NCBI GenBank assembly: GCA_003952965.2
Contig: CM025850.1
Coordinates: 31,961,914-32,025,913, forward strand
Source: Morella rubra
Lineage: Eukaryota > Streptophyta > Magnoliopsida > Fagales > Myricaceae
Direction of reading: 5' to 3'
DNA: 64,000 nt
In this document: positions 1 through 9,289 of the stretch, in pieces
How positions within the stretch are numbered: the stretch's first letter is position 1
How the letters are laid out: each line of letters begins with the position of its first letter
The notes under the pieces: model-generated
The model's database searches: none
The model's input: the letters and a program-made list of their open reading frames with translations, nothing else
Told to the model about the DNA's origin: nothing
Position numbers and translations under genes: made by a program

Positions 1-4
1 GTTA

Positions 5-1921
5 GTGCATTCCAGTAATTAGGATGTTCTATAAGAGAAGTAGCGGTTTCTGGCGTGTTGTTGAGGCGGAGATATCTGGATTTCTTCTTTGCACAGTTGG
101 GCTGTTGAGGTTTATTAGACGTGAACCAAAAGTGTTGTCTTAATTAATTTCTCTTTTCTAGAAAAAAAAAAACATTAAATAAAAAGGTGAGAGTTGCAAC
201 AGTAAGTTGATGAAGTAGTGTCTAACTATGTTCTGTATCAATAGGATTTGCCCATTCAACACTACTTTTATACTCTGCAATCCAACTGCAGATTATGTGC
301 TAGTAAATCACACCTTCAATGTCCTACTCTATCTTCTTTGATACATTAGCCAAGCCAGTATTGTAACTCAGAATGATTCACGGAGCTAAGATTTTTCCAC
401 AAAGTTTGAAGACAAGCGACAAAATCCCACATCAGAAAGCCAATCAAATGCACAAAAACTAACAAATCAGAGGAACTATAAAACCAAAATGAATGCCACC
501 GAAAAGTCCAACTAAAAACCCACTGTATATATACCACGTTGTGAGTACGAGTGGCTAATCAATGGCATTGAGAATGAAGGACCAATCTGTTAGTTACTAA
601 TGTATAAGCGTTTGGCATTTTAGTTCCGTGTCAATTTTGATGTATAAAAAACGTGGTCTTGGATGAGTTAATCAAGTGAGGCTGATTAATTAGAGAGAAT
701 TAAAGAAGTAAAGAATTCTGTGGAGTTCAAAGTGTTGTCAAAATGGTTCTAGTTGAGTTGGGTTTGTGTTGTAATTTTGAGTCAGCCTCAAGGCTTGAGC
801 GCACATCAAGCCCTGACGTGATCAAAATAACTAAAAAACAGCTGACACCTTTTACAGTTGTATTTAAGTGGTTTTATTCTTGGAAACATAACTTTGACGA
901 ATAGAAACGAACAAAAATTCCATAAAAGTAGTAGAGCACTTCTTGGAAAGATTTTGAAGTTAATGTTCTCAATGATTTGAAGGATTTACAATTGAAGATT
1001 ATCTATCTCTTAGGTCATTCAAGAAACTCAATCATCACAAGGAAAAACCTACTGAGATAGTGGGTAGATATCAATGTTCTGGTGTTTGAAGGATTAGAGT
1101 TTCAATCGACAAAGAAGCAAATTTGCTTTAGACAGAATCCACAGAAGAAAAGATTTGGAGTTCCAAGTCTACTGCTTGGTGTGTGTTCAAATGAGTCATT
1201 CAAATTGCTTCAATTGGGGTCTTGTAAGTTTAGCAAAGATTTTGTCATATTCAAGTCACCGAATTATAAGTGTTGATTCTTTAGTAGATTGGTTAAGTAG
1301 CGTGGTGCTCGAAGTGATTTTTCCCTATCGAATGAGTTCCATATAGGGTTTTCCATTCCGTAAATAAATCATTTGTGTTCCTTGTGTTGGTGTGATTGTT
1401 TGCATTCTTAACCTCTTTTATTTGCTTGTTCATTGATTATATTTAGTTAATTTCGAATCTTGGTTGATTGGATGTGATTCTTGGTCTAAAAAAATTCATA
1501 AAGACTTTGTTGCACACCTTGGTGTTTGAGATAAAGCTTCTTTGATCTTAAAACATGTTAAATTAATCATTAATTTAGTGTGTTTAGAGTTACTTGAAAT
1601 TGTTCGAATCTGTTCATATTCACATTAGTGTTTGGCTTGAGATTTTTGCATTTTGATGTGTTAGGTTCTGCTGAAAAATTCTAATTTCCTATTCATCCAT
1701 TTTTAGTAATTGTAAGGTCTAAATCGTGTACCACAATTGAATTCGGCGCAGTTGGAGCAATATGGATATGGAGGCAACGTGGACTGTGTAGTAGATCCTA
1801 GACGAGCACCTTGGGTAAGCGAAGTCAGTCCTTCTGATGACTTTGACGTTCTACGCAACTTCTAGAATAGGCATGAAAGAGAGGATAGGGTGCGCTCTTG
1901 ATGGTTGAAGGCTACCAAGTG
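5..1921. repeat. DEFL-flanking duplicated block, copy A
   Basis: This stretch aligns along its length with 6667-8984 and is the first of two copies of the 3' flank of a defensin-like gene. The shared order is: the sequence just after the DEFL stop, a stretch around 228-560, the LTR-like block, then a segment ending near 1921. Copy A lacks about 390 bp that copy B has between roughly 6920 and 7312. Similarity stops abruptly after a shared 'ccaagtg' word. The window therefore opens just downstream of a further DEFL copy whose coding part lies outside it. Confidence 0.85.
609..1404 (+). repeat. Possible copia-type LTR remnant (copy A)
   Basis: About 0.8 kb ending in TGCA, with a tail rich in 'tgtgttcc/tgtgttggtgtgattg' words and a 'gggttttcca' motif of the kind seen near the ends of plant Ty1/copia LTRs. 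No internal copia coding region or primer site follows, so at best it is a solo or truncated LTR. The matching block in copy B (7694-8495) shows that it was present before the local duplication. The assignment rests on resemblance only. Confidence 0.35.
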
Positions 1922-3506
1922 GTGTGGGTCCTGTGGGACAGCTCCTCAATAGCTTGAGCTCAAACCTCGGGTTGTGATGCAGCAGTTGGACGCTATGACC
2001 CTGATCCATGTGCGAAGCTAAGTCGAGCTATCACACTATTGATAAGGTCGAGCTGCAATGTGGTCAGCTCATGATGCCCGACCACTACCTAAGCATCTAA
2101 AAAGAAACTGGGTTAGTATCACACTGTACGGTAGACAGTCCTTGGTCATCAACTAAGCCTTGGCTCGGATCGTCTGGAACATGAATATTGGGAGGTCGAT
2201 CGGTTACAGACGCGTTACGCCAACATCAGCTGTGCTCAGGGGGCGATGCACTCCGTTTGATGGAGCCACGGGTAAATGTTTGTGGCAGAAGATGAGGTGG
2301 AGCATGCGCCAAAACCGGGAAGAGATTTCTACGACACTGATGACTCAATCAAACAGTAATACTCTCCCATCATCCGTCGAAAATCTCCTCAGCCGGCATA
2401 CAGCAGAGGGCTCGACAGTAGGATAGGCCCCCAATTGCCTCTGAATGCCCATGTAATGGGACAGGATGTCGGGGGAAATCCTAACTCGAACATCCCGGAT
2501 GACAACCTCCCACTTCAGCGTCAATGTCAATCTCAATCTCCTACACTACTGAGTAAAACTCCTGGACTAGGATTGTGTACGGCTAGCCGGTCAAGAGAGC
2601 ACGCGCTCCAGCACTAGTGGACAAGGATCTAGTGGATGGTTTGTAGAAGTCTAGACTACAAACGACCCTCTCGACCACCAATTGGCACCTAAACATAAGT
2701 GCCTACCTCTCATTGTAGTCACAACTTCCTTTGGAGGAGCCTAAGAAGAAGCAGAAGAAGCAACTGATCTGGAAATATGAGTTGCATGGAGGAAATGAGG
2801 AAATGCAAGATTGAGAAAAACATGGAGAGATTTTGTGATTTTGTGAAAATGTGAGGAAATGAGGGTCGGGAGGGTGTAATAATCCAATCAACTTTCAAAC
2901 GTGTTCAAACTATCGTTAAAAATATCAGAAACCGTTCATATCGAACGATTCATATTCCCAACGTTCATAATTTGTTTGAACGAGTTACTTATTAACGTTC
3001 GAACAAGATTAAAAAAATAATAAAATTGATGATGATGAGATGTGCATTTATTATGATAGGCAAAAAATTACCGTGCAAAAGCATTCAAATGATATTATGT
3101 TTTTCGGACGCAAACTAGCGTCCTAAAAGATTCTCTGTCATTCTAACATATGTTTTTATGAATGAACGCAAACATTTGGGTATCAAGATTTTCACTTTGG
3201 TTCGAACCACTTGTTTAGGTTCGAATGGTAGTGAAAATTGGCATTAGATCGTGCATTTATTCGTTCAAACTCATGTAAAAACATATCAATTCGTCCGAAC
3301 GGTTATTTTGATGGAACTGACGAACAAATCTGTCAGGACATGAAGATCCGTTTCAAAAAATCAGTCCGGTGGTTTTCTGAAACCAATTGGGCTGAAAAAA
3401 AAAAAAAATTGGGGGGTTTGAATTTCCATCCCCAAAACAGAACTTGCTATTTTTTTGGGGATGGAATTCAAAATCTGTCCCCCAAAAAGTTAAATTTGTT
3501 GTAGTG
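1922..3506 (+). mobile_element. CACTA-like element, right part with terminus
   Basis: The right edge at 3495-3506 reads 'aatttgttgtagtg', whose reverse complement begins CACTACAAC, the signature start of CACTA (En/Spm) terminal inverted repeats. The 600 bp inside it hold repeated 'gttcgaac/gttcgaacg' words (for example 2990-3005, 3200-3222), like CACTA subterminal motifs. A near-perfect hairpin sits at 3421-3437 / 3453-3468. I found no matching left terminus, so the element is truncated or begins in sequence I cannot separate. Sequence from 1922 to about 2680 is GC-richer and may be decayed internal sequence. No transposase is readable. Confidence 0.45.
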
Positions 3507-4364
3507 CGTGAAAGTTGTTGTATGTATCTTTGTCGTCACTTTATTAAATTATCCAAAGTACACATAAGCAATAGAAAAAACAATTTTCACAAATTTGGCT
3601 CCAAATTAAGGTACATTAATGTATAATTTTCCTAAGTAATCCGTTTATGCATGTTTGCATTTGCCTCTTGGATTCTATCTAGGAAAAGCAATCTGGTTTT
3701 ATAATACTGATGCATCCAGCAATATATAGAGAGGTCTAGAAGCTTGTTGTAGCATTAATCTATCAAGCCCCATAGGCTAGGGACAATAAATGTGCCTTGG
3801 CCCCTTCGAAAAATTATGAACGCTTTTAATTTTTGTGGCTTTTGGACTTTGAAAAAGGTATCCTTAAGTAGAACCCAAAAGGCAATAAATCAAAAATATA
3901 TATTGTCGGACTTGTTTCTGAAAAATTATGTTCTTATGAGATCGATTCTCATTCTATGCACGTGGCATGAATGATTGGAAAATGACTAAGGCTCTTAGAA
4001 GTTGGGCAATATTTTTTTAATCCTCTTGCATATATTTGGGCTATAACGTGCATGGTCAACAATTCTGATACATCTTTCCTTAGAATTATATCGAGCTAAG
4101 CGTATTTGTTTCTGTATGGTTTAATCGAATTCACATCTGCCCATGCGAGTAAGCATGCATGACACGCAATTTTGACTTGAACCAGAGTTTGCAGGGCTTG
4201 CAGTTCCTTCAAGAATTGATCGACAGTACAGCTTGACCAGGAATTGAACGACAGTCACAGAAGTTATGGACAGTATGACAACAAACAGGATCCTTATTAT
4301 ACGATCTCACGAATATGTTTTAACATATTTAAACATAAAAGTCACCTATGTTCGCATTGCAGTG
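3507..4364. other. Non-coding spacer upstream of DEFL pseudogene
   Basis: No credible coding region. It contains short scraps shared with the DEFL promoter copies further right: 'catcaagcccc.taggctagggacaat' words near 3760-3790, and a 40-bp segment at about 4198-4240 that recurs at 5445-5483. It is best read as degenerate DEFL upstream sequence. Confidence 0.5.
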
Positions 4365-4512
4365 TAGGACCAATAAACGAAGGCTTAGACTAATATCCAA
4401 GATGTTGGAAAGGTAAATCTGGAACTCCAAGAAGCATTAAAGGAATATGTAGCATGAAAAGACGCACTAACTTTGAGTACAATCCTCAAACTTGCATCAG
4501 CAGCGATTGGGA
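4365..4512 (+). promoter_or_regulatory. Degenerate DEFL promoter copy
   Basis: Aligns with 5965-6179, the promoter of the intact gene. The words around 'ccaagatgttggaaagg', 'aactccaagaagcattaaagg' and 'gaaaagacgcactaac' are preserved. The TATA motif of the intact copy is lost: 'gtgctatataag' is replaced by 'gagtacaatcc'. This suggests that the attached gene copy is not normally transcribed. Confidence 0.6.
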
Positions 4513-4868
4513 AATACTCTTAAGATTGCTGCATTAATCATCTTTGTCATCATCATCCTTTCAAACGCGCAGGTGAGTTCTGATCACCTCCCCCGCATGG
4601 TTCCCAAATGTCCAAACCTCTAATCTCTTAATTAATTGAGATTTATATATCCTTCTTCTGATATGGAAATTATTAATTGCAGTTGCAGAATTCAAGAAAA
4701 AATCTAATCTCTGTCTCTTTGTCTGATCCGTAAATGATTTCTTTGCTTGACAGCGCTCACAAGGCTCTATGTCACTCTGCAAGAGCGGTAAGAATTGTCG
4801 CCGCGGGTTCAAAACACCTGAATGTGATGCGTTTTGCAAGGAGAAGAGCACGCAGTTAAGGGAGAATT
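4513..4868 (+). pseudogene. Defensin-like gene copy, broken
   Basis: This is a second copy of the intact gene at 6180-6631. Exon 1 (to 4572) keeps most of the signal-peptide codons and the same 'gcgcag|gtgag' donor, but the ATG and the following codons are deleted. The intron and the exon 2 acceptor (exon from 4754) are preserved. Exon 2 lacks three codons after the first cysteine and loses one base in the 'gagaag' run near 4844, so the frame shifts before the fifth cysteine. From about 4868 the sequence departs from the gene and rejoins its 3' flank near 4920, which implies a deletion of the last cysteine codons. It is clearly non-functional as a defensin-like peptide gene. Confidence 0.85.
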
Positions 4869-5117
4869 ATATGATGGCGAAGGCATTCCCAGAGGCATCT
4901 GGTGCACAGTCAAACACTCAAAAGTGTTGTCTCTTTTCTCGAAGTTGCAACAGTAAGTTGATGAATTAAGTGTATTGTCTTGATGTACTTATAATAGATA
5001 TTAAATTAAGGCTATTTATTTTCCCCCTTATTTTTGGCAGAATTTTTTATATATCTGGTGGGTAACGTAGCTTTATTAAATTGTGGCTTGGGAGCGATCT
5101 TTTGATCCTAAGAAAAG

Positions 5118-5483
5118 TGAAAGTCTTTTGGTGTAACATTCGGTTCTGGCCTCACGGTTGGTAAATACCATATTAATGAAGGGGTTTGCCGCCAGTCCAA
5201 TAGCATGAGAGGTCATGCAGCTTGTTGCAGTGTTCCAACAACCTCTATAGGACCAATACCGACGTAGTGCTTTTGTGGATCTTCGAAGGCTTAGCCTAAA
5301 CTAATATGCAAATCCGGCTCCAAGATGTTGGAAAGGTGAAAAGGAACTCCAAGAAGCATTAAAGGAATATGTATCCTCGGCCGGCATGAAAAGACGTGAT
5401 AACAGTGCTATATAATCGCATCGCAATCCTCATTCTACAGTTCCTTCAAGAATTGATCGACAGTACAGCTTGACCAGTATGAA
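5118..5483 (+). promoter_or_regulatory. Orphan DEFL promoter copy
   Basis: Near-duplicate of 5826-6160, including the 'ctatataatcg' TATA-like word at about 5410. Just after the expected leader ('cctcattctacag') it joins a foreign segment ('ttccttcaagaattgatcg...') instead of a signal-peptide exon. The same segment occurs at about 4198. It is therefore a promoter duplicate without a gene. Confidence 0.7.
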
Positions 5484-5825
5484 TGAAACAGGCCTGAGAT
5501 ATATATGGACGTTTTTAGGAAAATATATTTTCTTTTTTAATCTTTTTTATTATAGGTCACGGATAAAGTAGAGACTAATTGTTCGAAGCAATAAAAAAGA
5601 GGACTCCCTAATAAAAATGTGACATTTGCGACCAAGTTGAGCCTATGTTTAAGGCTTCAACTTTTAAAAACTCTATTTTCTTGGTTCATTTATATTTTTA
5701 AGGGATAGAAATTAATTTGTTAAAGGAGAGGCGAAATCCAAACTGTGATCTCATGCTCTCCTCGAATCATGTTTCAAAAAGACAAAAGAGTAACTTCATA
5801 GCTTTTTAATGGAGCTTTTTTTCCC
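5484..5825. other. Unassigned spacer between two DEFL promoter copies
   Basis: AT-rich, with no open frame of note. It separates the orphan promoter from the active one. I see no terminal repeats that would make it a clear insertion. Confidence 0.4.
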
Positions 5826-6179
5826 CAGTCTTTTGGTGTAACATTTTTTTTTTTTCTGGCCTCACGGTTGGTACCCTCGAATACCAATTAAAAGGGCTAA
5901 TGCCGCCAGTCCAATAGCAGAGAGGTCATGCAGCTTGTTGCAGTGTTCCAACAACCTCTATAGGACCAATACCACGTACTTTTGTGGCCTCTTCGAAGGC
6001 TTAGCCTAAACTAATAGCTCGCTGCCGGCCTCCAAGATGTTGGAAAGGTAAATCTGGAACTCCAAGAAGCATTAAAGGAATATGTATCCTCGGCCGGCAT
6101 GAAAAGACGCACTAACTTGTGCTATATAAGTATCGCAATCCTCATTCTACAGCTTGAAGCATCAGCAGCGATTGGGAAA
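5826..6179 (+). promoter_or_regulatory. Promoter and leader of the intact DEFL gene
   Basis: A TATA box (tatataa, 6123-6129) lies 51 bp before the ATG at 6180, so transcription should begin around 6150-6160 with a leader of only about 20-30 nt. An upstream in-frame ATG at 6099 lies 5' of the TATA box and so cannot be the start. The block is a duplicate of 5118-5450. Confidence 0.65.
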
Positions 6180-6631
6180 ATGGCGAAGACTCTTAAGATT
6201 GCTGCATTAATCATCTTTGTCATCATCATCCTTTCAAACGCGCAGGTGAGTTCTGATCACCTCCCCCGCATGGTTCCCAAATGTCCAAACCTCTAATCTC
6301 TTAATTAATTAGGAGATTTATATATCCTTCTTCTGATATGGAAATTATTAATTGCAGTTGCAGAATTCAAGAAAAATCTAATCTCTGTCTCTTTGTCTGA
6401 TCCGTAAATGATTTCTTTGCTTGACAGCGCTCACAAGGCTCTATGTCACTCTGCAAGCATCGGAGCGGTAAGAATTGTCGCCGCGGGTTCAAAACACCTG
6501 AATGTGATGCGTTTTGCAAGGAGAAGAAGCACGCAGTTAAGGGAGAGTGTTATGCTCTTAAGTCTTTTTGGCTGATTATCTTTGTATGCCAATGCTGGAA
6601 TGACTGTGAAACCCCCCGGTTCGGCAACTGA
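6180..6631 (+). CDS. Defensin-like secreted cysteine-rich peptide, intact two-exon gene
   Basis: Exon 1 (6180-6245) encodes 22 residues: a hydrophobic signal peptide, MAKTLKIAALIIFVIIILSN, ending AQ. A GT-AG intron (6246-6427) follows, and exon 2 (6428-6631) encodes the mature peptide, for 89 residues in total. The mature part has eight cysteines at about 31, 39, 48, 52, 63, 76, 78 and 82, with C-x3-C and C-x-C pairs. That is the cysteine-stabilised alpha-beta pattern of plant defensins and LCR/DEFL peptides. Signal exon, one intron and mature exon is the usual DEFL gene plan. Known members are secreted and act in defence or as signalling ligands; which applies here cannot be told. Odd point: the segment between Cys5 and Cys6 is very hydrophobic (FWLIIFV). 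The start was chosen because the TATA box lies just upstream. Confidence 0.85.
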
Positions 6632-6666
6632 AAAGATATATATATATATATAGATGATGGGTTTCA
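6632..6666. repeat. (TA)n microsatellite after the DEFL stop
   Basis: A run of alternating A and T at about 6636-6652, immediately 3' of the stop codon, in the 3' untranslated region. Confidence 0.7.
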
Positions 6667-8984
6667 GTGCATTCCAGTAATTAGGATGTTTTATAAGAGA
6701 AGTAGCGGAATTTCTGGCGTGAAGATCGTACCCAAACCCCTCGGGAACATTTCAAGGCGGAGATATCTGGATTTCTTCTTTGCACAGTGCAAATTGGGCT
6801 GTTGAGGTTTACTAGACGTGAACCAAAAGTGTTGTCTTAATTAATTTTGTCTTTTCTAGCAAAAATAAATAAATAAATAAAAAGGAGATAGTTGCAACAG
6901 TAAGTTGATGCAGCAGTGTCTACATAAGTGTATTGTCTTGTCTACATCCTATGTACTTATAATAGATATTAAATTAAGGCTATTTATTTTCCCCCTTATT
7001 TTTGGCAGAATTTTTTATATATCGCTGGTGGGTAACGTAGCTTTATTAACTGATTGAAAAGGACCGCTCCCATTCCCACTGGCAACTTGGGTCAATTCCT
7101 AATAGCGATCTTGGCCGCTAACCAAGCTGATCATATTTGCTAAAAAGATCGAAATTTATTACAAATTGCTACTTTTTGATCATTTCAAAAGGAGGGGGCG
7201 GGGCGCAAATAAAGAATATGAAGCTTAATTAGGGTCCACATTGCAAAAGGACCACAGTTTAGGGTTACAAGATATTTTTAGGTCCTTTTCCTTTTCTAGG
7301 TGGGGTTATGATTGATATGTTCTGTATTAATAGGATTGCCCATTCAACACTACTTTTATACTCTGCAATCCAACTGCAGATTATGTGCTAGTAAATCACA
7401 CCCTCAATGTCCTCCTCTTATCTTCTTTGATACCTCGCCAAGCCAATATTGTGACTCGAATGATTCACGGAGTCAAGATCTAATTTACACAAAGTTTGAA
7501 GACAAGCGACAGAATCCCACATCATAAAAGCCAATCAAATGCACAAAAACTAACAAATCAGAGGAATTATAAAACCAAAATGAATGCCACCGAAAAGTCC
7601 AACTAAAAACCCACTGTATACCGTGTTGTACACGAGTGGCAAATCAGCGGCATTGAGAATGAAGGACCAATCTGTTAGTTACTAATGTATAGGTGTTGGC
7701 ATTTTAGTTCAATGTCAATTTTGATGTATAAGAAACGTGGTCTCGGATGAGTTAATCAAGTGAGGCTGATTAATTAGAGAGAATTAAAGAAGTGAAGAAT
7801 TATGTGGAGTTCAAAGTGTTGTCAAAATGGTTCCAGTTGAATTGGGCTAGCTTGAGAGATTTGTGTTGTAATTTTGAGTCAGCCTTGAGCGCATATCAAA
7901 CTCTGACCTGATCAAAATAACTAAAAGACAACTGACACCTTTTACAGTTGTATTTAAGTGGTTTTATTCTTGGAAACATAACGTTGATGAATAGAAACGA
8001 ACAAAAATTCCATAATCATAGAAGAGCACTTCTTGGAGAGATTTTTGAAGTTAATGTTCTCAAAGATTTGAAGGATTTACAATCGAAAATTATCTCTCTC
8101 TTAGGTTATTCAAGAAACTCAATCCCCACAAGGAAAAACCTATTGAGATAGTGGGTAGACATCAGTGTTCTGGTGTTTGAAGAATTGGAGTTCCAATCAA
8201 CGAAGAAGCAAGTTTCCTCTTAATAAAATCCACACAAAAAAAGATTTGGAGTTCTGGGTCTAGTGATTGGTGCAAGTTTAAATGTGTCACTCAAATTGCT
8301 TTAATTGGGTGTCCTAAGTTTATCAAAGATTCCATCATATTCAAGCCACCAAATTATAAGTGTTGATTCTTTAGTGGATTGGTTAAGTGGCGTGGCACTC
8401 TGAGTGATTTTTCTCTATCGAAGGAGTTACTTATAGGGTTTTCCACTTCGTAACACAAATCCCTTGTGTTCCTTGTGTTGGTGTGATTGTTTGCATTATT
8501 TACCTTTTTTTATTTGCTTGTTCATTTATTAGATTTAGTTAATTTCAAATTTTGAATTTTGGTTGGTTGGATGTGATTCTTGATCTAAAAGAATTGATAG
8601 ACTTAGTTGCACACCTTGGTGTTTGAGATAAAGTTCATTTGATCTTAAAACTTGTTAAATTATTCATTAATTGACTGTGTTTAAAGTTGCTTGACATTGA
8701 TCAGATCTGTTCATGTTAATTTTAGTGTGAGGATTTGACTTGAGATTTTCGCATTTGGATATGCTAAGTTATTCTGAAAGATTTTAATTTCTTATTCATC
8801 CCCTTTTAACTAATTGTAAGTTCTAAACCGTGTACCACAATCGGATTCGGCGCAGCTGGAGCAGTATGGATATGGAGGTAAGCGAAGTCGGCCGTTCCGA
8901 TGACTTTGACGTTCTACTCAGCTTCCAGAATAGCCATGAAGGAGAGGTGAGGGTGCGCTCTTGATGGTTGGAGGCTGCCAAGTG
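6667..8984. repeat. DEFL-flanking duplicated block, copy B
   Basis: Second copy of 5-1921, here attached to the intact DEFL gene, so it represents the 3' flank of the gene family. It keeps the roughly 390 bp around 6920-7312 that copy A has lost. Part of that interval (about 6824-7050) also matches 4920-5080, the 3' flank of the broken DEFL copy. Three 3' flanks are thus visible, implying at least three gene copies originally. Confidence 0.85.
7694..8495 (+). repeat. Possible copia-type LTR remnant (copy B)
   Basis: Begins TGTTGG and ends TTTGCA, with a run of 'tgtgttccttgtgttggtgtg' at the end, resembling Ty1/copia LTR ends. It matches 609-1404. No internal region follows. It is either a solo LTR that was duplicated with the DEFL block or a coincidental resemblance. 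Confidence 0.35.
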
Positions 8985-9289
8985 TGAGAAGAGTCCCATA
9001 TTGCCGTCGTAATTAACCCGAATAATGGGTAATGGATGACAGCCTGATAGACTCGGTTTTTTATGACGTGGCGCGATCTTGTGCGTGTGTGTTTCAAAAG
9101 ATCCTGTCCGTTAAACCGATTTTAACACTTGCTTTCTCAGTATATTAACCCTCTCCCTACCTTTGCCTCTCATCCAAGGATACGCAGCGTCTTGACGAAC
9201 CAGGAGAGCCAAGCGGCTAACTGCAATAGGGGTCGTAGTTCTCACGCAGCCTACGATTCGCAACCTCTCACCCTTCTTCCTCTACTGCA
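8985..9289 (+). promoter_or_regulatory. Upstream region and 5' UTR of the MOS11-like gene
   Basis: Unique sequence between the end of the DEFL duplication and the ATG at 9290. It holds CT-rich leader sequence close to the ATG ('cctctcacccttcttcctctactgca'), common in plant 5' UTRs. I see no clear TATA box. Confidence 0.45.

Noticed and set aside
6099-6296. Longer N-terminal form of the DEFL gene starting at 6099
   Set aside because: That start lies upstream of the TATA box at 6123, and the frame runs into the intron. The ATG at 6180 gives a normal signal peptide and splice donor.
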